Both the position numbers and the translations under genes were made by a program. A stretch of 23,680 nucleotides of DNA from Actinomycetota bacterium (GTDB lineage Bacteria; Actinomycetota; Actinomycetes; Nanopelagicales; Nanopelagicaceae), in contig JABMMO010000178.1 in the NCBI GenBank assembly GCA_013205455.1, positions 1 through 23,680 on the forward strand, in the 5' to 3' direction. Of this stretch, positions 15,222-21,332 are shown one piece after another. Numbering within the stretch: position 1 is the stretch's first letter; every line of letters begins with the position of its first letter. The notes under the pieces were generated by a model. That model searched no databases, was not told the DNA's origin, and saw only the letters and a list, made by a program, of their open reading frames with translations.

Positions 15222-15620
15222 ATGTTCGCTCAACTTTTTAAGCCAAAGACCACGGTTTACGCACATTGCGATCTTCCATGTGGCGTATATGACCCAGCAC
15301 AAGCCAAAATCGAAGCGCTTTCAGTAAAAGCTTGCATGGAAAAATATGCAGCATCTACCGATACCGATTTCAAATCACGTGCAGTTGCAATCAAAGAAGA
15401 ACGCTCAAATCAAGTTAAAGAACACCTATGGATTCTTTGGACTGATTACTTCAAGCCACCTCACTTTGAGAGCTACCCACAATTACATTCGTTATTTAAC
15501 GAAGCCACAAAACTTGCTGGCGCAGCCGGTACAAAAGGTACGAATGATGTTGCAGTAGCAACTAAGTTAATCGAAAAGATTGATGAAATTGCGGAAATTT
15601 TCTGGGCAACTAAAAAATAA
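15222..15620 (+). CDS. sodN: nickel superoxide dismutase
   Basis: Ni-SOD disproportionates superoxide in the cytoplasm as a hexamer. The 132-residue precursor begins with a 14-residue propeptide, then HCDLPCGVYDP, the nickel hook: His15 (His1 after cleavage), Cys16 and Cys20 (Cys2 and Cys6 of the mature enzyme) bind nickel. The remainder is the expected four-helix bundle, including KEHLWILWTDYFKPPHFE. All ligands are present. The propeptide must be removed to free the His amine, presumably by SodX encoded divergently. Use of nickel spares iron and manganese. The stop codon directly abuts the stop of the convergent thioesterase-like gene. Confidence 0.98.
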   Translation: MFAQLFKPKTTVYAHCDLPCGVYDPAQAKIEALSVKACMEKYAASTDTDFKSRAVAIKEERSNQVKEHLWILWTDYFKPPHFESYPQLHSLFNEATKLAGAAGTKGTNDVAVATKLIEKIDEIAEIFWATKK

Positions 15621-16040
15621 TTAATTTGTTTGGGCTTGTTGCGAAATAATTGAAAGTGCAGCGGTCCGCGCTAGGAACGAAACTCGTTCCACCATTGTGC
15701 GTCGCATTATTGCGGCCGCAACTAAGCGCGGGCCGTCATGTATTTCGCAATCAAAAGTAAGTGTGTGATCTTTTAATTCAATACATCTTGCGGCGCTCTG
15801 GACTTCAACGCCAATTGGTACCGCACCATGAACTTTCAATTCAATCTCAGCCAAAATTGTGGTTTCACCATTTTCTAAAAATTCAGCAATCGAAGTTATC
15901 GCCGCGCTCTCCATCAAAGTTACTAAAAATGATGATGAGAGAGTTGGGACATCACCGCTGCCGTGAGCAAGTGCGGTATCGCCCGGACGCACTTCCATCG
16001 ATGAAATTCCGATTGCGCCAACAATTAATTCGCTCTGCAT
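15621..16040 (-). CDS. FlK-like hotdog-fold thioesterase
   Basis: The 139-residue product resembles the fluoroacetyl-CoA thioesterase (FlK) type of hotdog proteins: VRPGDTALAHGSGDVPTLSS, then LVTLMESAAITSIAEFL, then KVHGAVPIGVEV. By spacing from FlK, whose catalytic residues are Thr42, Glu50 and His76, the equivalents would be Ser36, Glu44 and His71, with Ser replacing Thr. It is probably an acyl-CoA thioesterase of unknown substrate; there is no reason to suppose fluoroacetate. It starts 12 bases after the biotin carrier gene and probably belongs to the same transcript. No separate terminator is visible at its convergent end with sodN. Confidence 0.78.
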   Translation of the reverse strand: MQSELIVGAIGISSMEVRPGDTALAHGSGDVPTLSSSFLVTLMESAAITSIAEFLENGETTILAEIELKVHGAVPIGVEVQSAARCIELKDHTLTFDCEIHDGPRLVAAAIMRRTMVERVSFLARTAALSIISQQAQTN

Positions 16041-16052
16041 AATTATTCCGAG

Positions 16053-16286
16053 CTAAACTTTCGCTTCAAGTCTAATTAGTAAGTCGCCCTCTTGAATAAC
16101 ATCGCCAGGTGCAACTGCAATTTCAACCACAGTTCCAGGGATTTCGCTAAGTACTGGAATTTCCATTTTCATAGATTCCAGAAGTAACAAAACATCGCCG
16201 GTTGCGATTACTTCGCCGACCGAGACTGAAATAGCTAAGACATTAGCCACCATCTCAGCGCGAATCTGGGTTGGGTGCGAATTCAT
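16053..16286 (-). CDS. small biotin/lipoyl carrier protein (TB7.3-like)
   Basis: The 77-residue product is just one biotinyl/lipoyl domain: IRAEMVANV at the start, LLESMKMEIPV with the modifiable Lys40 in the Met-Lys-Met that is typical of biotinylation, and GDVIQEGDLLIRLE at the end. It matches the small biotinylated protein found beside the sigH-rshA genes of mycobacteria. No carboxylase subunit is in the window, so its partner is unknown. It lies 15 bases after rsrA. The ATG at 16286 lacks a clear Shine-Dalgarno sequence, and TAAGTT seven bases upstream (16294-16299) may allow separate leaderless transcription. Confidence 0.88.
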   Translation of the reverse strand: MNSHPTQIRAEMVANVLAISVSVGEVIATGDVLLLLESMKMEIPVLSEIPGTVVEIAVAPGDVIQEGDLLIRLEAKV

Positions 16287-16301
16287 GTTCGCTAACTTAG
16301 C

Positions 16302-16703
16302 CTAAAAATCCCGCCAAATTTCGTGAGATGTTTCAATTTCTATCTGTGTTTCGCCATCTATTGTGATTTCAGTACGGCTGTATTTCGTAATTATTTCAGT
16401 CTGACCCATAAAGCCAATTGTTTCGGCTTGCGCAAGTTCAGCCGCCAATGCGTTGACTTGGTTATGGATTCGCACGATCAGCTCTTGCGGAGCAGCTTCG
16501 CAACAAGAACGGGTAAGCAATGTTTGCACCATCTGTAACTGTCGTCGCTCTAACTCCATTGCGCCTCGACAGAGATCACATTCCTGGAGGTGGAATGCAA
16601 TTGCATTAAATTGCGCCGAGTCATCTATTTCATTATCTATAAAGAGCACAATCGAATTTAGAACTTGGTTACATTGCGCAGCAAATTCATTATTGGGGGT
16701 CAT
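16302..16703 (-). CDS. rsrA: zinc-binding redox-sensing anti-sigma factor (RsrA/RshA family)
   Basis: It should hold the sigma factor encoded just upstream inactive under reducing conditions and release it when its cysteines are oxidised. The 133-residue product has Cys11, His38, Cys42 and Cys45 (the H-x3-C-x2-C zinc motif), nearly at the positions known for Streptomyces RsrA, plus a further Cys67-Cys68 pair as in that protein. It overlaps the sigma gene by four bases (ATGA at 16700-16703), which implies coupled synthesis. The C-terminal part after about residue 90 (rich in Thr, Ile and Glu) makes it longer than the usual 90-105 residues; its role is unknown. Confidence 0.88.
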   Translation of the reverse strand: MTPNNEFAAQCNQVLNSIVLFIDNEIDDSAQFNAIAFHLQECDLCRGAMELERRQLQMVQTLLTRSCCEAAPQELIVRIHNQVNALAAELAQAETIGFMGQTEIITKYSRTEITIDGETQIEIETSHEIWRDF

Positions 16704-17377
16704 GACTTATCCCCCGTTCCAGTTTTATATCCAAGCTCTTTTGCATACTCTGTTAATTTCTCCCGAAGTTGTTTTCGACCACGGTGCAATCTCGACATCA
16801 CAGTTCCGGCGGGCGATCCAATAATCTCGGCCGCTTCTTTATAGGAGAAACCTTCGACATCTACTAAATAAACAGCAATTCTAAATTCTTCTGGTATTTC
16901 TTGGAGCGCGCGCTTGATATCGCTATCTGGCAAATTCTCTAACGCTTCAACTTCCGCAGATTTACCTTGATCGCTGGTGTGAGAAGCTGAAGCAAATAAA
17001 TCTTGATCAGTTAATTCGCCATCGGAAATTTTGGGTTGTCGTTGATTCTTCCGGTATTTATTGATGAAAGTGGTAGTGAGGATTCGATACATCCAAGCAC
17101 GCAAATTTGTGCCGGGTTCAAATTGATGGAATGAAGTAAATGCTTTTGCGTAAGTATCTTGAACTAAATCTTGCGCATCATCTGGATTCTTTGTGTATCG
17201 AAGCGCAGCTGCATAAAGTTGGCTCGTATATTGCATTGCATCGCGTTCGAATCGAGCGGTCCGTTGTGCCACGCTCTCTTTCTCGCGGTCGACATGAACC
17301 AATTCCCCAGTGGCTATTGATCCGCCAGTGGCTTCGAGTTCGCGCGAGGTATCCATCGAGATAAAGGTTATCGCCAA
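16700..17377 (-). CDS. sigR: ECF sigma factor of the SigR/SigH group
   Basis: It directs RNA polymerase to thiol-oxidative-stress promoters. The product has region 2 at about 45-110 (AALRYTKNPDDAQDLVQDTYAKAF, then NLRAWMYRILTTTFINKYRK) and region 4 at about 155-208 (EIPEEFRIAVYLVDVEGFSYKEAAEIIG, then GTVMSRLHRGRKQL). These sequences are characteristic of SigR/SigH. rsrA follows with an ATGA overlap, and the biotin carrier follows that, as in mycobacteria. The frame opens with TTG at 17377; an in-frame ATG at 17356 is a real alternative and would give 218 residues. Neither has a strong Shine-Dalgarno sequence. A SigR-type promoter precedes it, so positive autoregulation is likely. Confidence 0.93.
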   Translation of the reverse strand: MAITFISMDTSRELEATGGSIATGELVHVDREKESVAQRTARFERDAMQYTSQLYAAALRYTKNPDDAQDLVQDTYAKAFTSFHQFEPGTNLRAWMYRILTTTFINKYRKNQRQPKISDGELTDQDLFASASHTSDQGKSAEVEALENLPDSDIKRALQEIPEEFRIAVYLVDVEGFSYKEAAEIIGSPAGTVMSRLHRGRKQLREKLTEYAKELGYKTGTGDKS

Positions 17378-17438
17378 AGTCTGAGGACCTCATTTCGAAC
17401 GAGAGGTGTTGATTTATTAAGCGAAAGTTCAGCGGTAT

Positions 17439-17465
17439 AACACCGGAGTTGCGGATGTTATTCCC
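17439..17465 (-). promoter_or_regulatory. SigR/SigH-type promoter in front of sigR (autoregulatory)
   Basis: On the minus strand GGGAAT (17465-17460) is followed after exactly 18 bases by GTT (17441-17439). This matches the consensus known for SigR/SigH promoters (GGAAT, 18-19 bases, GTT). It lies 60-80 bases upstream of the sigR start and abuts the stop codon of the SRAP gene. It predicts that SigR activates its own operon on release from RsrA. Confidence 0.78.
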
Positions 17466-18191
17466 TTAAAAAAGTGTTTCTGGCTCCCCGAGCTCAATCT
17501 CATTAATCAATTCCACGCCATTATTTCTAATTGAATTCACTGCATCCGATACTGGCCAGAACCGTAGCCCCACGGCAGGTTCAGCAACCTCCATCAGTGA
17601 ACGTACTTTTGCAATCTCATTGTTCTTCTTATCAAGCCAACTATCCCAACGATCTCTTGGTAAGAAAACTGGCATCCGATGATGAACTTTCGCTAACCCA
17701 GCCACGGCTTCGCGTGTAATTATCGCGGCACTTTCTTTAATTTCACCGTTTGGTGAAATCCACTTCTCGTAAATTCCAGCAAAAGCTAACGATTTTCCAG
17801 ATTCATTTGAAATAAATACTGGCTGCTTAGTTTTATATTTGCCAAGTTCAGTAGCCCATTCGTAATAACCAGTTGCCGGAATTAAACATCGTCGTGATTT
17901 AAATGCGTTTCTAAAAGTTGGCTTCTCATGAATCGATTCCGAACGGGCATTAATTGCTTGCGATTGACTGCGTAACGCTTCAACATCACTTTTGCTCCAT
18001 GGAGCGATGATTCCCCAAGAAGTAGTGGCAAGTTCTCGGTTATCTTCATTGTTGCGAATAACATAAATTTCTTCAGTCGGTTTAATATTCCAATTAGCTG
18101 GTAGCGGGTCAACGTTGGGCGAAATTCCAGTAATCGCAAATTCCTCGATTAGCTCTGATTCGTTTTGCGTCAACGCGTATCTGCCACACAT
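17466..18191 (-). CDS. SRAP/HMCES-family abasic-site processing protein (YedK-like)
   Basis: SRAP proteins form a covalent thiazolidine link to abasic sites in single-stranded DNA through the N-terminal cysteine, protecting them during replication. The open frame is longer, but the start must be the ATG at 18191, because Met removal then leaves Cys2 of MCGRYALT as the reactive N-terminal residue. The 241-residue product has the other conserved residues: Asn81 (INARSES), Glu111 (GYYEW) and His170 (HHRMP). Length fits the family. The gene is divergent from aroA and not obviously linked to the sigR operon, whose promoter starts right after its stop. TATTCT (18199-18204), seven bases before the ATG, may be its -10 element. 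Confidence 0.92.
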   Translation of the reverse strand: MCGRYALTQNESELIEEFAITGISPNVDPLPANWNIKPTEEIYVIRNNEDNRELATTSWGIIAPWSKSDVEALRSQSQAINARSESIHEKPTFRNAFKSRRCLIPATGYYEWATELGKYKTKQPVFISNESGKSLAFAGIYEKWISPNGEIKESAAIITREAVAGLAKVHHRMPVFLPRDRWDSWLDKKNNEIAKVRSLMEVAEPAVGLRFWPVSDAVNSIRNNGVELINEIELGEPETLF

Positions 18192-18198
18192 AGCCTTG

Positions 18199-18204
18199 AG
18201 AATA
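18199..18204 (-). promoter_or_regulatory. candidate -10 element of the SRAP gene
   Basis: TATTCT (TANNNT) ends seven bases before the ATG at 18191 on the minus strand, again compatible with leaderless transcription. AAGG two bases before the ATG is too close to be a good Shine-Dalgarno sequence. Confidence 0.4.
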
Positions 18205-18242
18205 CCTGCGAAAATGAAAAACGCCGCTTTGAATACAACGGG

Positions 18243-18248
18243 TAGGCT
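18243..18248 (+). promoter_or_regulatory. candidate -10 element for leaderless aroA transcript
   Basis: TAGGCT (TANNNT) ends exactly six bases before the aroA ATG. The 63-base gap to the divergent SRAP gene would therefore hold two back-to-back promoters. No Shine-Dalgarno sequence precedes aroA. Confidence 0.48.
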
Positions 18249-18254
18249 TCGCAC

Positions 18255-19547
18255 ATGCAGGCAAACTCCGAATCGAACGCGCTATGGCGCGCACCTTTTC
18301 GTGGAGTTAAACCGATTGATGCACGAGTAGAAATTCCTGGATCTAAATCAGTAACTAACCGGGCGCTGATTCTCGCTGCTTTAGCCGCAACTCCTTCCAC
18401 ACTTCGTAAACCGTTACATTCGCGCGACTCCGAATTAATGGTTGCTGGTTTACGCGCGCTCGGTGTTGAAATTACTGGCGAATCCGATTTAAAGATATCA
18501 CCGCGAAAATTAATGGGGCCAGCTTCGATTGATGTTGGCAACGCCGGAACTGTGATGCGCTTTTTGCCAGCGGTTGCAGCGTTAGCCAATGGCCTGGTTC
18601 ATTTTGACGGTGACCCAAGATCGCACGAACGCCCGCTGGCTCCAGTAATAAAAGCCTTAGAAAGTTTGGGTGTAACGATTGAACACGGTAATCGTTATAG
18701 CTTGCCACTCACAATTAATGGCAGCGGTTCACTTCAAGGCGGTGTTGTTGAAATTGATGCAAGTGCATCTAGCCAATTTGTTTCAGCTCTCCTATTAATT
18801 GCACCATCAACAAAAGTGGGCATCACTTTAAAACACATTGGACCGTCGCTGCCCTCGGCACCGCATATCGAGATGACTATTCACATGCTCCGTGATTTTG
18901 GCGCAACCGTTCAGGTCGGTAAAAATGAGTGGCGAGTTGAGCCTGGTTTACTGCGCGGCATAGATTTAACAATCGAACCTGATTTATCTAGCGCAGCGCC
19001 GTTCTTATCAATCGCAATGGTCTGTGGTGGCTCAATCACAATTGCGGATTGGCCAAAAAATACTACGCAACCTGGTAATCAACTGCGCGAGATTTTATGT
19101 GCAATGGGAGCGAAAATTGAATTTGTAGTAAATGGTGCTAGCCAAGATTTAAAATTAACTGGCACTGGTGCAATTAACGGAATTGATATTGATTTGCATG
19201 ATGTTGGCGAACTTACTCCCGCAATTGCTGCGCTGGCGGCGCTGGCGAATTCACCATCCTCGTTACGCGGGATTGGCCACTTGCGATTACATGAAACTGA
19301 TCGATTAGCGGCGTTAAGTAATGAGATTAATCGGCTCGGTGGGAAAGTTACTGAAGCGGCTGATGCGTTACATATAACGCCGGCCCCACTTCATGGTGGG
19401 ACTTTCCATACTTACGATGATCACCGATTAGCTACATCTGGTGCGGTAATTGGATTAGTTACTAAAGATGTCTTAGTTGAAAATATTGCAACAACTAGAA
19501 AAACGCTCCCAGATTTTTCTGGCCTTTGGAATAGTTTGGTTGGCTAA
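18255..19547 (+). CDS. aroA: 3-phosphoshikimate 1-carboxyvinyltransferase (EPSP synthase)
   Basis: It catalyses the sixth step of the shikimate pathway, transferring enolpyruvyl from PEP to shikimate 3-phosphate. The 430-residue product has the family motifs in order: EIPGSKSVTNRALIL at 26-40 (Lys31 in the PEP/S3P site), DVGNAGTVMRFLPAVAAL at about 93-110, a central ASASSQFVSALLL, the catalytic Asp of DVGELTPAIAALA, LRLHETDRLAAL, and YDDHRLATSGAVIGL near the end. Length is normal. It begins a chain aroA-rsgA-hisN-copA, sharing one base with rsgA (TAATG). This order next to sigR-rsrA is typical of Actinobacteria. Confidence 0.97.
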   Translation: MQANSESNALWRAPFRGVKPIDARVEIPGSKSVTNRALILAALAATPSTLRKPLHSRDSELMVAGLRALGVEITGESDLKISPRKLMGPASIDVGNAGTVMRFLPAVAALANGLVHFDGDPRSHERPLAPVIKALESLGVTIEHGNRYSLPLTINGSGSLQGGVVEIDASASSQFVSALLLIAPSTKVGITLKHIGPSLPSAPHIEMTIHMLRDFGATVQVGKNEWRVEPGLLRGIDLTIEPDLSSAAPFLSIAMVCGGSITIADWPKNTTQPGNQLREILCAMGAKIEFVVNGASQDLKLTGTGAINGIDIDLHDVGELTPAIAALAALANSPSSLRGIGHLRLHETDRLAALSNEINRLGGKVTEAADALHITPAPLHGGTFHTYDDHRLATSGAVIGLVTKDVLVENIATTRKTLPDFSGLWNSLVG

Positions 19548-20530
19548 TGGCACGCAAATACGATGAATCTGATGCGAAAGTGCGGCCAGCCCGATCCACT
19601 CGTCCGCGCAGCAAAGATCGCCCATCGCATAAGAATGCAATCCGCGGGTTTGTAATCCAAGTAGATCGCGGCCGCACAAGTTGCGTTACTGAAGCTGGCG
19701 TATTGGTAAGCGCAATGAAAGCGCGCGAGCTCGGTAAAAACTCAGTTGTAGTTGGTGATCAGGTAGCGCTAGTGGGTGATACTTCCGGAAGCGAAGGTTC
19801 GTTATCTCGAATTGTTTCGGTATATGAACGAAAAAATTCATTAACTAGAACCGTGGATGATGCTGGTGCATTAGAGCGAATGATTGTTGCGAATGTAGAT
19901 CAGATGGTAATTGTTATTGCAGCCGCTAATCCAGAACCTCGAAGTGGTTTAGTTGATCGTTGTCTGGTTGTGGCTTTCGACCAAGGAATTGAACCAATAA
20001 TTCTCATCACAAAAGGCGACTTAGCCGACGCTAATGATTTCTTGAAACCATATTTAAATCTAGGTGTAAAAACGCTACAGACAAGCCGTGGGGGCGACTT
20101 AATTCCAATTAAAGAATTACTTCGCAATAAAACATCGGTATTAATTGGCCACTCTGGCGTTGGAAAATCCACCTTAGTAAATGCGCTGCTAGATACAGAT
20201 GTGCGCGCGGTCGGAGATGTTAACGATGTAACTGGTCGCGGTCGACACACTTCATCAAGTGCAGTTGCATTGAAATTACCTGACCTCAAAAACCAAGTTA
20301 ACTCAGGATGGATTATTGATACCCCGGGAGTGCGTTCTTTCGGGCTAAGGCATGTCAATCGCGACCGCGTAATTGGATCGTTTTCGGATTTTGCTGATGT
20401 GATAAACAAATGTGCCAAAAACTGCTCGCATGATGAAGCGGGCTGCGAGCTCGACCTTTGGGCCGGCAGTGATACGGCTCGCAAAGAGCGCGTAAAAAGT
20501 CTGCGTAGCCTGCTTAACTCTGACGAGTAA
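19547..20530 (+). CDS. rsgA: ribosome small subunit biogenesis GTPase RsgA
   Basis: RsgA is a circularly permuted GTPase that checks late maturation of the 30S subunit. In the 327 residues the GTPase motifs come in permuted order: G4 TKGD at 155-158, G1 GHSGVGKST at 201-209, then G3 DTPG at 258-261. An OB-fold region precedes them (about 32-95), and a zinc knuckle Cys289, Cys293, His295, Cys300 follows. A basic, disordered N-terminus of about 30 residues is usual for actinobacterial members. It shares one base with the aroA stop and is followed by hisN after 13 bases. Confidence 0.96.
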   Translation: MARKYDESDAKVRPARSTRPRSKDRPSHKNAIRGFVIQVDRGRTSCVTEAGVLVSAMKARELGKNSVVVGDQVALVGDTSGSEGSLSRIVSVYERKNSLTRTVDDAGALERMIVANVDQMVIVIAAANPEPRSGLVDRCLVVAFDQGIEPIILITKGDLADANDFLKPYLNLGVKTLQTSRGGDLIPIKELLRNKTSVLIGHSGVGKSTLVNALLDTDVRAVGDVNDVTGRGRHTSSSAVALKLPDLKNQVNSGWIIDTPGVRSFGLRHVNRDRVIGSFSDFADVINKCAKNCSHDEAGCELDLWAGSDTARKERVKSLRSLLNSDE

Positions 20531-20543
20531 AGTAAGCGCCACA

Positions 20544-21332
20544 ATGGTTAACCAAAGTAACTCTTATGCAGCTGATCTTGCGCTTGCTCATAAGTTAGCC
20601 GATGCTGCCGATTTAATTACTTTAGATAGATTCAATGCCCTCGATTTAGTTATTACTACTAAACCAGATAACACCCCAGTAACTGATGCGGATAAAGCTA
20701 CTGAAGAAAAAATCAGAAATTTAATTAAATTAGCGCATCCAAACGATCACGTAATTGGTGAAGAATTTGGCGGTAGCGATGCCAAACCAGATCGTTACTG
20801 GGTAATTGATCCAATTGATGGAACTAAGAATTTCATGCGCGGCATTCCTACTTGGGCGACTTTAATCGGTTTAGTTGAAGCGGGTGAAGTTGTGGTGGGC
20901 GTAGTTAGCGCTCCCGCACTTTTCCGAAGATGGCATGGTTCGAAAAATGGTGGCGCATTTTTATCAGTAAATAACAGCACCCCTACTAAAATTGAGGTTT
21001 CTAAAGTTGCAAAGCTAGATGATGCATCGATCTCCTTTTCGGATTTAACTGGGTGGAACCAACAACGCGAAAAGTTTCTTGCACTACTAGATAAAATTTG
21101 GCGAATGCGGGCGTATGGAGATTTTTGGTCTCATATGTTAGTTGCGGAAGGCGCAGTAGATATTGCAGTCGAACCTAAATTAGCGCTCTGGGATATGGCA
21201 GCCCTTGAAGTAATTGTCCGCGAAGCCGGCGGCGCATTCACTTCATTCGACGGCACTCCTGGTGTATTCGGAACGAACGCAATCTCTTCAAATGGTTTAT
21301 TACACCAACAATTTTTAGGTTCAATTAAATGA
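20544..21332 (+). CDS. hisN: histidinol-phosphatase of the inositol monophosphatase family
   Basis: It most likely dephosphorylates L-histidinol phosphate in histidine synthesis, as the actinobacterial HisN at this position does. The 262-residue product has the metal-dependent phosphatase motifs: GEEFG (Glu73/Glu74), WVIDPIDGTKNF (Asp89, Asp92) and LWDMAALEVIVREAGG (Asp217). The family also contains inositol monophosphatases; the choice of HisN rests on the TKNF motif and on the aroA-rsgA-hisN order. No strong Shine-Dalgarno sequence is seen, and translation is probably coupled to rsgA. The stop overlaps the copA start as ATGA. Confidence 0.88.
   Translation: MVNQSNSYAADLALAHKLADAADLITLDRFNALDLVITTKPDNTPVTDADKATEEKIRNLIKLAHPNDHVIGEEFGGSDAKPDRYWVIDPIDGTKNFMRGIPTWATLIGLVEAGEVVVGVVSAPALFRRWHGSKNGGAFLSVNNSTPTKIEVSKVAKLDDASISFSDLTGWNQQREKFLALLDKIWRMRAYGDFWSHMLVAEGAVDIAVEPKLALWDMAALEVIVREAGGAFTSFDGTPGVFGTNAISSNGLLHQQFLGSIK

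Noticed and set aside
18192..18254. N-terminal extension of the SRAP protein
   Set aside because: SRAP chemistry needs Cys at position 2, which only the ATG at 18191 provides.
19900..20544. 214-residue minus-strand open frame
   Set aside because: It is antisense to rsgA, whose GTPase and zinc motifs are complete; no family resemblance.
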